DNA from: Terriglobia bacterium
Lineage (GTDB): Bacteria; Acidobacteriota; Terriglobia; Bryobacterales; Bryobacteraceae
Direction of reading: 5' to 3'
DNA length: 64,000 nt
NCBI GenBank assembly: GCA_020073365.1
Contig: JAIQFL010000001.1
Location: 33,315 to 97,314 of the forward strand
A program made the translations under genes and the position numbers. Shown piece by piece: positions 51,942-60,291 of this stretch. The notes below the pieces were generated by a model that worked only from the letters and a program-made list of their open reading frames with translations, was not told the origin of the DNA and did not search any database. Position 1 is the first letter of the stretch. Each line of letters begins with the position of its first letter.

Positions 51942-54341
51942 CTACTCCTGCCGCAGCGCCACCAGCGGATCCACCGTCGTCGCGCGGCGCGCGGGAATGT
52001 AAGTCGCCGCCAGCGCGACCACTCCTAACACAACCGTCACGCCGGCATACGTCACAGGATCGCCGGGCTTCACCTCGAATAACATTTTGGTAAGCAGATG
52101 GGTAGCGGCAACTGCGCCGGCCAGGCCCATCGCGAGACCGATGCCTGCCAGAACCAGGCCCTGCCGGAGCATCATGCCCATCACGTTGCCGGGGCTTGCG
52201 CCCAGCGCCATGCGGAGGCCGATTTCGCTCGACCGCTGGCTCACCACGTACGCCATCACGCCGTACACGCCGGCCATCGCCAGACATATCGCCAAGGCTG
52301 CGAAGATCCCGAGCAGCAGGGTGCGGAAGCGTGGCGTCGCCATATTCTCGGCCAGGCGCGACTCCATGGTCGAGAACCTCACGGGGACGTCCGGCGAAAT
52401 CTCCCGCGCCTTGCGGCGAAACGTTTCGAAGAAGGCGGCTGGAGCAGTGGAGGTCCGTACCACCACGCTCATAGCCATCCCCGCGCGGGGGTGCTGTTGG
52501 TACGGCATGTAGATCTCCGGGCGCGGCTGGCGGGCCGGTCCGGACTGCCGCACATCTCCCACCACGCCCACGATACGCATCTCCTTCACGGAATCGAAGC
52601 CGCAGTAAATGGTGTGGCCCACCGGATTCCGGCCCGGAAAGGCCGTCCGCGCCAGTGCTTCGTTCACGATGGCGGAGAAGGGCGCGTCATACGCGTCGCT
52701 GTCGAGGAAGTCGCGGCCGGTCTTAAGCGGAATGCCCAGCGCGGCGAAGGCGCCCGGCGCCACGATGGAGAACACCGCCTGCGGGGAGGCCACAGTGAAC
52801 TCTTCGGGACGGGGCTCATGGTCCACCCAATACCCGCCGCTCGAGGAGATGCCACCGGGCGGTGTCCGCGTGGCGCTGGCCGCGGAAACGCCGGGAATGG
52901 ACCTCACCTGGGCGAGAAGATCCTGGTAAAACCGCCCGGCATGGCGAGCGGTCTCGATGTCGGTGGCCGGCACGCTCGCTCCCATCACCACCACGTTTTC
53001 AGGATGAAAGCCCAGGGCCACGTTGTGCAGAGCGACGAAGCTCTTGATGAGGAGTCCCGCCCCGGCCAGCAGCATCACCGAAAGCGCGATTTCGGCCACT
53101 ACCAGCGCGCCGCGCAGGCGTCCCGCTCCGCCTCCCACGACGGCCCGCGCCGCACCCTGCTTGAGGGCGTCGTTCAGATCCACCTTGGAGGCGTGTAGCG
53201 CCGGCGCCAGGCCGAATAGCAGGCTGGCCACCATCGAGATGCCGAACGTGAAGGCCAGGACCCAGCCGTCGATTCCGGTCTCGCCGAGACGCGGCACGTT
53301 CTGGGGAGCCAGCAGCACCAGGGCATTCGATCCCCAGACGGCCAGCAGCAACCCGGCCAGCCCGGAGGCCACAGCCAGCACCAGGCTCTCGGTGATCAAC
53401 TGTCTTAGAATGCGCCCGCGGCTCGCGCCCACCGCGGCCCGGATGGCGATTTCCCGCGTACGCGAGGTGGCCTTGGCCAGCAAGAGGTTCGCCATGTTGG
53501 CGCAGGCGATCAGCAGGACCACGGCGACCGCGCCCAGCAGCAGGTATAGAGTGGTCCGAACGTCGCCCACCATATCGTCGCTCATGCGAGTGACCATCAC
53601 GCCCTTGTCTTTGTTGCTGGGCGGGTACAGCTTCTCCAGGCGCGCGGCAATCGCCCCCATCTGAGCCTGCGCCTGTTCGATCGTCACGTCCGGCTTGAGA
53701 CGCCCCACCACCAGGTAATTATGCGAGGAACGCGAGGTGGTCTCGGCGAAAATGGTGTTGGCCGGATACCAGATGTCCGTCTTCTCGGGGAAATCGAAGC
53801 GCGGCGGCATCACCCCGGCCACGGCCAGCGTCTTGTCCTGCATACGAAGGGATCGGCCCAGAACCTCGGGCTTGCCATCGAAGTGACTTTGCCAGAACGA
53901 GTAGCTGATGACGGCGGCGCCGCTGCTGCCCGGTTGCTGCTCCGCGGGGCTGAACAGGCGTCCCATGAAGGGTTGTACGTCGAAAACGCGGAAGAACTCG
54001 GGCGTCACAGCGGCTACGCGCCCGTATTCGGCCGCCGATCCGGTGGTAATGGCGGTTTCGTTCCCCAGGTAGTACGCCAGGGCGGTGAACGCCGTGCTCT
54101 GGTCGTGCCAGTCGTGGAAGTCGGGAGCGGATACCTGCCCCTGTCGTCCGCCGGTCCTCCAAAGGTTGGCGACGGTGACGATACGGTCCGGGTCCTGATA
54201 GTCGAGAGGCTTTAACAACACGGCGTTGACTACGCTGAACACAGCCGTGTTGGCGCCAATGCCCAACGCCATGACGAGAACCGCGAGCAGCGTGAAGCCG
54301 GGGGTTTTCCGCAAGGCTCGAAGCGCGTATCTAAGGTCCAT
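51942..54341 (-). CDS. ADOP-type MacB-like permease (second of two)
   Basis: A 799-residue permease with the same double MacB/FtsX layout as the first. It starts MDLRYALRALRKTPGFTLLA and ends YIPARRATTVDPLVALRQE. Membrane blocks include VAVVLLIACANMANLLLAKA and CLAMAGVYGVMAYVV. The open frame continues to 55094 but the extra part is antisense to the PadR gene. It is divergent from padR, so PadR probably controls it. These permeases lack their own ATPase. Confidence 0.94.
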   Translation of the reverse strand: MDLRYALRALRKTPGFTLLAVLVMALGIGANTAVFSVVNAVLLKPLDYQDPDRIVTVANLWRTGGRQGQVSAPDFHDWHDQSTAFTALAYYLGNETAITTGSAAEYGRVAAVTPEFFRVFDVQPFMGRLFSPAEQQPGSSGAAVISYSFWQSHFDGKPEVLGRSLRMQDKTLAVAGVMPPRFDFPEKTDIWYPANTIFAETTSRSSHNYLVVGRLKPDVTIEQAQAQMGAIAARLEKLYPPSNKDKGVMVTRMSDDMVGDVRTTLYLLLGAVAVVLLIACANMANLLLAKATSRTREIAIRAAVGASRGRILRQLITESLVLAVASGLAGLLLAVWGSNALVLLAPQNVPRLGETGIDGWVLAFTFGISMVASLLFGLAPALHASKVDLNDALKQGAARAVVGGGAGRLRGALVVAEIALSVMLLAGAGLLIKSFVALHNVALGFHPENVVVMGASVPATDIETARHAGRFYQDLLAQVRSIPGVSAASATRTPPGGISSSGGYWVDHEPRPEEFTVASPQAVFSIVAPGAFAALGIPLKTGRDFLDSDAYDAPFSAIVNEALARTAFPGRNPVGHTIYCGFDSVKEMRIVGVVGDVRQSGPARQPRPEIYMPYQQHPRAGMAMSVVVRTSTAPAAFFETFRRKAREISPDVPVRFSTMESRLAENMATPRFRTLLLGIFAALAICLAMAGVYGVMAYVVSQRSSEIGLRMALGASPGNVMGMMLRQGLVLAGIGLAMGLAGAVAATHLLTKMLFEVKPGDPVTYAGVTVVLGVVALAATYIPARRATTVDPLVALRQE

Positions 54342-54442
54342 GACGGCACACCAAGCAAGCCCGGTGCCAATGCCAGAATCGTAGCAGGCAAAGGACTTGT
54401 TGACCGCCGCAGCGTGCTCCGGTGTGCGATTTCGGAATTCTC

Positions 54443-54472
54443 TTGACTTTACTATGTAGAACACAGTATAGT
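54443..54472 (+). promoter_or_regulatory. Promoter and dyad operator of the padR-type gene
   Basis: TTGACT, 18-base spacer, TATAGT. The dyad ACTAT-N12-ATAGT overlaps the spacer and -10, and suits a PadR operator. The -10 box ends 7 bases before the ATG at 54480, so the mRNA would be leaderless. Confidence 0.65.
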
Positions 54473-54479
54473 GTGGTAC

Positions 54480-54842
54480 ATGATACAGGGTGCAGCACAG
54501 CCCGAGCTCTCCGAGTCGCTCCTGCTGGAACTGCGGCGCGGCGCCATCGTGCTCGCCGTCCTGGCTCAACTGCGCGCGGAGCAGTATGGGTATTCGCTGA
54601 AGAAGTCGCTCAGCGAGGGAGGCTTCAAGGTGGATGAGGGCACGCTGTATCCGCTGTTGCGCCGTCTCCAGACGCAGGGGCTCCTGGACAGCCGTTGGTC
54701 GGTCGACGACGGCCGGCCGCGCCGCTACTACACCATCAGCGCCCTGGGGGAAGAAACCCTGCGCGCCATGACGGCCGAATGGAACCAAATCTCCGAAGCC
54801 ATCGGGAGGCTTACCCAATGCAACGTCCAGCACACGAAATGA
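54480..54842 (+). CDS. PadR-family transcriptional regulator
   Basis: About 120 residues. The winged helix is clear: RRGAIVLAVLAQLRAEQYGY, DEGTLYPLLRRLQTQGLLDS and RRYYTISALGEETL. Acidobacteria often place such regulators before HAAS membrane proteins and ADOP permeases, as here. Start ATG 54480 fits the leaderless promoter; a GTG at 54471 lies inside the -10 box. The gene overlaps the next one by 25 bases. Confidence 0.93.
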   Translation: MIQGAAQPELSESLLLELRRGAIVLAVLAQLRAEQYGYSLKKSLSEGGFKVDEGTLYPLLRRLQTQGLLDSRWSVDDGRPRRYYTISALGEETLRAMTAEWNQISEAIGRLTQCNVQHTK

Positions 54843-55906
54843 TTGAACGCTACCTTTACGAGGTCGCGAGGCGCCTGCCCGTAACCGAGCGCGAAGACGT
54901 GACGCAGGAACTGCGCTCGCTGCTGCTCGACGGGCTGGAAGACCGTGAACCCGGAGCGCCGCCCGATGAGGAGCGGGCGGTAGTGGAGCTTCTGCGCCAG
55001 ATGGGGTCGCCGCAGCAGATAGCGGCGCGCTACCAACCGGGGGGCAGGAGCCTGATCGGCCCGCATCTGTATCCGGTCTTTCTGACGGTGGCAAGATACA
55101 CGCTCATTGGGTTGACGGCCGTGATGGTCATTCTGCCTGGCCTATCGCTGATGGGGACCACCATCACCGGCAGTTCGCTCGGGAGCGCAGGCTGGGTGGC
55201 CGAATGGGCGCGGCTGTTCGTCGAGTCCGCCGTATTCTCGCTGGGGATGCTGGTGTTGGTGTTTGCGCTGGCCGAACGGGTGATGGCCAGGCAGGCTGCG
55301 CCGATCCAGGCCAAGGCGCCCCGTCCGTTCGATCCCCGAACCCTGCCGGCCATCCCGGCTCACAAGGAAGCGGACCGCATTTCGCCGGGAAGGATGGTGG
55401 CCTACGTGTACGCGATCACCGCGCTATTCGTCATGCTGAACTTCTTTCCGCGCTGGTTCGGACCATTCTTCTTCAGTTGGAGTGCTGGGGGCGGCGACAC
55501 CATGATGACCGCCGGAGCGATTCCCCTCTCCGCGTTGGGCGTACATGTGCCAGTAGCGATTTACGATGTGTGGTGGGTCCTGGCAATGGCGCTGAACCTG
55601 GCAGTGCTTCGGTCTGGCCGCTGGACGGTGGCCACGCGATGGGCCGAGATCGCGCTTCGCCTCCTTACCGCGGTTGTACTTGGAATGACTATCGGTGCGA
55701 GCAGCTTCGGCGGATACGATGCAGCCTGGGTGCGCGCCAAGTATCCGGAGGTCGAGAGCGCCGTGCCGGTGCTGAATTGGATCCTGCTTCTGACCGTGGC
55801 ATGGATGTTGGTGGCCACCGTGATCGGGACGGTCCGGAGGTTGTACCGGGAAGCTCGCCGGGCGCCATCCACGTCCCCAGCGATGGAACTGCACCCGCGG
55901 GCCTGA
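54818..55906 (+). CDS. HAAS-domain integral membrane protein under PadR control
   Basis: A 362-residue protein. The N-terminal 60 residues form a HAAS-type helical domain (ERYLYEVARRLPVTEREDVT; EERAVVELLRQMGSPQQIAA), followed by about six membrane segments (LIGLTAVMVILPGLSLMG; SAVFSLGMLVLVFALAERV; VWWVLAMALNLAVLRSG). Proteins of this type are co-encoded with PadR regulators and act in unknown envelope signalling. Start 54818 has GGGAGG 8 bases upstream; MIERY at 54839 is the alternative and overlaps the padR stop as ATGA. Confidence 0.82.
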   Translation: MQRPAHEMIERYLYEVARRLPVTEREDVTQELRSLLLDGLEDREPGAPPDEERAVVELLRQMGSPQQIAARYQPGGRSLIGPHLYPVFLTVARYTLIGLTAVMVILPGLSLMGTTITGSSLGSAGWVAEWARLFVESAVFSLGMLVLVFALAERVMARQAAPIQAKAPRPFDPRTLPAIPAHKEADRISPGRMVAYVYAITALFVMLNFFPRWFGPFFFSWSAGGGDTMMTAGAIPLSALGVHVPVAIYDVWWVLAMALNLAVLRSGRWTVATRWAEIALRLLTAVVLGMTIGASSFGGYDAAWVRAKYPEVESAVPVLNWILLLTVAWMLVATVIGTVRRLYREARRAPSTSPAMELHPRA

Positions 55907-56094
55907 GGCCATTCGCGGTGACGCCTACAATGCCACCAACAGCGTCGGCCGAGCCACGCCCGATACGGAGTAACTTCTACGACCTCCGGAATGGTACAAC
56001 TGACTAACAGCCGCAGCGACACCTTCCGAACAATCCAACTGTCGCTCAAGCTCTTGTTCTAGCAAGTGTGGGGTGTGGCGGCACTGCCGCCAGA

Positions 56095-56169
56095 GACAGG
56101 CCCAAGGGCCTGTCCCACCTGATGTTCACTGCATCTGGCAATACAGGTGGGACAGGCCATTGGCCTGTC
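56095..56169. repeat. Palindromic repeat pair before the GH31 gene
   Basis: GACAGGCCC-AA-GGGCCTGTC (56095-56114) and GACAGGCC-ATT-GGCCTGTC (56151-56169) are hairpins. They are also inverted copies of each other through GGCCTGTCCCACCTG (56107-56121) and CAGGTGGGACAGGCC (56144-56158). The 297-base gap around them holds no supported gene; the repeat ends 37 bases before the GH31 start. Confidence 0.75.
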
Positions 56170-56205
56170 TGCTTCTGACATGGTCTACTCAAGCAAGGAG
56201 AGTCT

Positions 56206-58353
56206 ATGGACCGCCGTCGTTTCATCGGTGTCACGGGGGCCGCGGGCGCGCTGCTCCAGTCGCGGTCCGCGTCTGCCCAGACCGCGGCTCCGCCCGAGCA
56301 GATCCTCCCCGGAGTGTGGAAGTTCTCCTTCGGCACTCCGGAGAAGATCACGCCTGCCAGCACGCGACACTACCCGCCGGCCGAATCCGGTTTTAACGTG
56401 CTGCCCGCGGTTTCCGCCTGTCCGGTCGCGGTCCACGCCGCCGGATCGCGCCGCGGTTATCTGTTGTCCATCCCCCTCGCTCCCAACGAGGGCGTCTACG
56501 GGCTTGGCCTCCAGTTGCAGTCCTTCATCCAGAGGGGCGGCAAGAAGCGGCTCCGCGTCAATGCCGATCCCAAGATGGATACCGGCGACTCCCACGCGCC
56601 GGTCCCGTTTTATGTGACCACCGCCGGCTATGGAGTGTTGGTCGATACGGCGCGCTACGCCACGTTCTACAGCGGCGGCAAGAAGCGTAAGAAGGCCGCG
56701 GGCGCCGCGGAGCCATCGCCGGAGCAATCCGCAATCTCCCCAAACATGTTGCCGGCGGCATACCGGCGCTCCAGTTTCGGGGAGCGCACGGAGGTGCTGG
56801 TCGAGGTACCCGAAGCCCAGGGAGTGGATGTATACGTCTTCGCCGGCCCCAGCATGCGCCAGGCCGTGCAGCGCTACAACCTCTTCTCAGGCGGAGGCGC
56901 CCTGCCTCCGCGCTGGGGACTGGGTATGTCGTACCGCGTCAAGAACGACTACAACCAGGAAGAGGTCCTCACACTCGCCGCCGAGTTTCGCGACCGCAAG
57001 ATGCCCTGCGACGTGATCGGACTAGAGGCCAGCTACCTGACCCACGCATACTCGTCCTCCTTCGTCTGGAGCAAGAAGTTCCCGGAACCGGCGGCGCTGA
57101 CGAAGCAACTCGCGCAAAAGAACTTCCGCCTCAACCTGTGGGAACATGCCTTCACCCATCCCACTTCCCCCATCTACGAGGCGCTGCTCCCCTATTCCGG
57201 GGACTACGAAGTGTGGGGCGGCATTGTGCCGGATTTCCTCACTCCCGAGGGCTCCAGGATCTTCGCCGGCTATCACGAGAAGGAACAGATCGCCATCGGC
57301 GTATCGGGCTACAAGCTCGACGAGTGCGACAACTCCGATTTCACCGGCAACTGGTCTTTCCCCGAGATTGCGAGCTTTCCCTCGGGAGCCGATGGCGAGC
57401 AGATGCACTGCCTGTTCGGCCAGCGCTACCAGGACGCGCTCCAAAGCGTCTTCGAGAAGCGCCAAACCCGCACCTATGGCCTGGTCCGCTCGTCCGGCGC
57501 TCTGGCGGCGCCCTATCCCTACGTCCTATACAGCGACCTGTACGATCACAAGGAATTCATCCGCGGACTCGCCAATACCGGCTTCTCCGGGTTGCTCTGG
57601 ACGCCCGAGCTCCGCAACGCCGCGAACCCCGAAGACCTCATCCGGCGCCTGCAGTCGGTGGCTCTTTCTCCCATGGCGCTGATCAACGCCTGGTACATCA
57701 AGAGCCCGCCCTGGAAGCAGGTGGAGCGCAATGCCAATAACGCCGACCGCTTTGATCCCAACTGGGAGGAGTTGGAGGCCCAGTGCCGCGCCGTGATGGA
57801 AATGCGCATGCGCTTCGTCCCTTATCTCCACGCGGCGTTTGTGCGCTACCAGCGGGAAGGGATGCCGCCCTACCGCGGTGTGGTGATGGACTATCACGAC
57901 GACCCGCAGACCTGGCCGGTCGACAACCAGTTCCTGATGGGCGAATCCCTCATGGTGGCGCCGGCCTTTGCTGGGGAATCGGGGCGCTCCGTCTACCTGC
58001 CCGCCGGCGATTGGTTCGATTTCTGGAGCGGCAGGCGGCTCACCGGCAAACAGCGCATCCAGATCAAGCCGCCGCTGGAGCAGATTCCCATCTTCGTGAA
58101 GGCCGGAACCATCCTCCCGCTCGCCCAACCGACGTTGCATACCGACGATCCAGCCAGTTGGCGCCTCACTGTTCAGGTATACGGCGAGACGCCATCGGCC
58201 GTTACGCTGTATGAGGACGATGGCAGTTGGAATCCGTCGCTGGCTGAGGTAGCGCTCGCGTGGAACTCGGAGCGACGCTCCGGCTCTCTAAGACGCTCCG
58301 GAGGCGGATCCGGTCCGCGCTACGAAGTCGCCGAATGGAAACAGATCGGATAG
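56206..58353 (+). CDS. Glycoside hydrolase family 31 (alpha-glucosidase/xylosidase-like), exported
   Basis: A 715-residue exported enzyme with a twin-arginine-like signal (MDRRRFIGVTGAAGALLQ). GH31 features: VYGLGLQLQSF in the N-terminal domain, the barrel start PPRWGLGMSYR, and the nucleophile region GVSGYKLDECD, where Asp372 in KLD is the likely nucleophile. Near the acid/base position SGLLWTPELRNA is seen, and PVDNQFLMGESLMVAPAF, typical of the C-terminal end of the barrel, follows. The exact acid/base residue is not certain because the usual GD-x-x pattern is changed. Substrate cannot be read from sequence. An AAGGAG site lies before the start. Confidence 0.88.
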   Translation: MDRRRFIGVTGAAGALLQSRSASAQTAAPPEQILPGVWKFSFGTPEKITPASTRHYPPAESGFNVLPAVSACPVAVHAAGSRRGYLLSIPLAPNEGVYGLGLQLQSFIQRGGKKRLRVNADPKMDTGDSHAPVPFYVTTAGYGVLVDTARYATFYSGGKKRKKAAGAAEPSPEQSAISPNMLPAAYRRSSFGERTEVLVEVPEAQGVDVYVFAGPSMRQAVQRYNLFSGGGALPPRWGLGMSYRVKNDYNQEEVLTLAAEFRDRKMPCDVIGLEASYLTHAYSSSFVWSKKFPEPAALTKQLAQKNFRLNLWEHAFTHPTSPIYEALLPYSGDYEVWGGIVPDFLTPEGSRIFAGYHEKEQIAIGVSGYKLDECDNSDFTGNWSFPEIASFPSGADGEQMHCLFGQRYQDALQSVFEKRQTRTYGLVRSSGALAAPYPYVLYSDLYDHKEFIRGLANTGFSGLLWTPELRNAANPEDLIRRLQSVALSPMALINAWYIKSPPWKQVERNANNADRFDPNWEELEAQCRAVMEMRMRFVPYLHAAFVRYQREGMPPYRGVVMDYHDDPQTWPVDNQFLMGESLMVAPAFAGESGRSVYLPAGDWFDFWSGRRLTGKQRIQIKPPLEQIPIFVKAGTILPLAQPTLHTDDPASWRLTVQVYGETPSAVTLYEDDGSWNPSLAEVALAWNSERRSGSLRRSGGGSGPRYEVAEWKQIG

Positions 58354-58486
58354 CGGCCCCGGCCTGCCCATTCTCGCCCGGCCGGGCAAATTGCGCAACG
58401 GGAATCGGACCACCGGCAAACAGACCGGCGATCGGGGATAGACCCGGTTTCCGGCTAACCGCCGTCTCGCTCTACAATGAGTTGAA

Positions 58487-58564
58487 GTGAAGGTTCGAGA
58501 TGTGGTGCGGCTGGTTGAGGCAGATGGTTGGCATCAAGGCGCTGGTTTGGAGACGAAGCCATGA
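58487..58564 (+). pseudogene. Truncated HicA toxin beside HicB
   Basis: A GTG-started frame of 25 codons reads VKVRDVVRLVEADGWHQGAG and then LETKP before the stop. The first 15 residues match the HicA start (K-V-R-D-V-x-R-L-x-E-A-D-G-W), but the GSHHHY core is gone; QGAGLETK could be the very end of HicA (usually KQAGL). So an internal deletion removed the catalytic His. It overlaps hicB by 4 bases like an intact pair. A TACAAT box lies 8 bases upstream (58473-58478). Confidence 0.7.
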
Positions 58565-58785
58565 GCCAAAGGTACGCCGTCATTTTTGAGCAGGCAGAGA
58601 GCAACTGGGCGGCTTACGTTCCGGACCTGCCCGGATGCATCACAACGGGAGGGACCCTTGAGGAGACGGAGCGGAACATCCGGGAAGCGATCCAGGGCCA
58701 CCTGCAGACCCTCCGCGAATTCGGCGAACCCGCGCCTCGTCCCACCAGCCTGGCTAGGGAGATCGAAATCCCGCCAGCCGCATAA
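58561..58785 (+). CDS. hicB: HicB-family antitoxin, orphaned
   Basis: A 74-residue protein: RYAVIFEQAESNWAAYVPDL then PGCITTGGTLEETERNIREA and a short C-terminal tail with PTSLAREIEIPPA. The partial RNase H fold of HicB is complete, but there is no DNA-binding domain after it, as in the short HicB class. Its partner hicA is a remnant. It may still bind other HicA toxins or simply be dying. Confidence 0.88.
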   Translation: MSQRYAVIFEQAESNWAAYVPDLPGCITTGGTLEETERNIREAIQGHLQTLREFGEPAPRPTSLAREIEIPPAA

Positions 58786-58892
58786 CGACTGCCCGGAAAA
58801 CGGTGATGCACAGCCGATCGCCTTCTGTTCGTGTGCCAGCGGTGTCAGCCGGTCAGCCGGTCTCACCCGGAGCATGCTCCCGCCCGCCATGC

Positions 58893-58898
58893 TATACT
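58893..58898 (+). promoter_or_regulatory. hisL: -10 box of the histidine operon leader
   Basis: TATACT ends 8 bases before the leader-peptide ATG, so the leader is nearly leaderless. The -35 position is covered by the perfect palindrome GGAGCATGCTCC (58869-58880), a possible operator. Confidence 0.5.
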
Positions 58899-58906
58899 CC
58901 AGGTTT

Positions 58907-58975
58907 ATGGCATCGCTGACCGTCGCACGCTATCATCATCATCACCATTCCTACGTGCGCCGGGCCGTGTTCTAA
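58907..58975 (+). CDS. hisL: Histidine operon leader peptide with five consecutive His codons
   Basis: A 22-residue frame starting MASLTVAR and containing YHHHHHSY; the five His codons are CAT CAT CAT CAC CAT at 58934-58948. It lies 70 bases before hisI, directly ahead of a rho-independent terminator. In his attenuation a ribosome that stalls on these codons when charged tRNA-His is short changes the RNA folding downstream. The peptide itself has no other role. Too short to be called by length, but the run of His codons in this place makes it near certain. Confidence 0.92.
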   Translation: MASLTVARYHHHHHSYVRRAVF

Positions 58976-59032
58976 TCTCATTCAAACCGAAATTGGAAAG
59001 GACGCCCGCCGCAGTAAGTGGCGGGCTTTTTG
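58957..59032 (+). terminator. Histidine attenuator: terminator and competing antiterminator
   Basis: Terminator stem GCCCGCC (59004-59010), loop GCAGTAAGT, GGCGGGC (59020-59026), then TTTTTGTTT. Upstream, GCGCCGGGC (58957-58965), inside the leader gene just after the His codons, can pair with GCCCGCCGC (59004-59012) at 8 of 9 positions and so block the terminator. A ribosome stalled on the His codons leaves this segment free; one that reaches the stop at 58973-58975 covers it. Confidence 0.85.
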
Positions 59033-59044
59033 TTTGCCCTCACG

Positions 59045-59425
59045 ATGAATCTCGATTTTCAGAAATCCGGCGGCCTGGTGACGGCCGTCATCCAGGACCA
59101 CGCCTCCGGCCGCGTCCTGATGGTGGGTTACATGAACGAAGAAGCCTTTCGCCGCACCGTTGAGACTGGATACGCCACCTTCTACAGCCGCTCGCGGCAG
59201 AAACTGTGGCTCAAGGGCGAAAGCTCCGGGCACCGTCTGCTGGTCAAGGAGATTTCCACGGATTGCGACCGTGATGCGGTGCTGGTGAAAGTGGAGGCCG
59301 CCGGTCCGGGAGTGTGTCACGAAGGGTATCAGAGCTGCTTCTTCCGCCGGCTGGAAGACGGCGAGTGGCGGGTCTCCGAGGAGCGTACTTACGATCCGAA
59401 CGCCGTCTATGGAGGGAAGGCTTGA
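59045..59425 (+). CDS. hisI: Phosphoribosyl-AMP cyclohydrolase HisI
   Basis: Opens the ring of phosphoribosyl-AMP in step three of histidine synthesis; a 126-residue metal enzyme. Motifs: [15 protein letters not shown] near the N-terminus, [17 protein letters not shown], and the ligand region [19 protein letters not shown] then [10 protein letters not shown] with the conserved cysteines. The HisE domain is not fused here. First gene after the attenuator; no clear ribosome site precedes the ATG. Its stop overlaps the hisG start. Confidence 0.95.
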   Translation: MNLDFQKSGGLVTAVIQDHASGRVLMVGYMNEEAFRRTVETGYATFYSRSRQKLWLKGESSGHRLLVKEISTDCDRDAVLVKVEAAGPGVCHEGYQSCFFRRLEDGEWRVSEERTYDPNAVYGGKA

Positions 59426-60291
59426 AACTCAAGCTGGGAATTCCGAAGGGGAGCCTGGAGAATGCCACCATCGACCTGTTCCGCCGGGCCGGGTTTGCGA
59501 TTACCACCAGCAGCCGGTCGTATTTCCCCGGCATCGACGATCCCGAAATCGAGTGCATGCTGATTCGCGCGCAGGAGATGGCGCGCTACGTGGAAGACGG
59601 CATCCTCGACGCGGGCCTGACGGGGCGGGACTGGATCGAGGAGAACGAGTCCGACGTAGTGGCGGTCGCGGACCTGATCTACGCCAAGCAAAGCTTCGGC
59701 AAAGTGCGATGGGTGCTGGCGGTGCCGGAGGCGTCGAGTTTCCGCTCGGTGAAGGACCTGGAGGGGAAGATCATCGCCACGGAGCTGGTGGCGACCACCA
59801 AGCGGTATTTCGCGTCGCACGGCGTCACCGCAAAGGTGGAATTCAGTTGGGGCGCGACCGAGGTGAAGCCGCCGGTGCTGGCGGACGCCATCGTGGAGGT
59901 GACCGAGACCGGCTCCTCGCTGCGCGCCAACAAGCTTACCATCATCGATACGGTGATGGAGTCCAACACGCAGTTGATCGCCAACCAGCAATCGTGGCTG
60001 GACGATCAGAAACGGAGGAAGCTGGAAGACATTCGCATGCTGCTCGAAGGCGCGATCAACGCTTTGGGCAAAGTGGGGCTCATGCTCAACGTCCACAAGG
60101 ACAACCTGGCGGAGGTATTGAAGGTGCTGCCGGCTCTCAAGCGGCCTACCATTTCGCACCTGAGCGATGAGGAATGGCTGGCGGTGAACACCATTCTGGA
60201 TGAGGCGACGGTGCGCGACATTATTCCGCGATTAAAGAAGGCAGGCGGGGAGGGAATTGTGGAGTACCCGCTGAACAAGATCGTCCTGTGA
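59422..60291 (+). CDS. hisG: ATP phosphoribosyltransferase HisG, long form
   Basis: First enzyme of histidine synthesis, joining ATP and PRPP. Starts at TTG behind a strong GGAGGGAAGG site, with the TTG sharing bases with the hisI stop (TTGA). It begins [37 protein letters not shown] is the PRPP-binding segment. Length of 289 residues and the C-terminal part ([20 protein letters not shown]) mark the long form with an ACT-like regulatory domain, so HisZ is not needed. It is subject to feedback by histidine in relatives. Confidence 0.95.
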   Translation: MKLKLGIPKGSLENATIDLFRRAGFAITTSSRSYFPGIDDPEIECMLIRAQEMARYVEDGILDAGLTGRDWIEENESDVVAVADLIYAKQSFGKVRWVLAVPEASSFRSVKDLEGKIIATELVATTKRYFASHGVTAKVEFSWGATEVKPPVLADAIVEVTETGSSLRANKLTIIDTVMESNTQLIANQQSWLDDQKRRKLEDIRMLLEGAINALGKVGLMLNVHKDNLAEVLKVLPALKRPTISHLSDEEWLAVNTILDEATVRDIIPRLKKAGGEGIVEYPLNKIVL

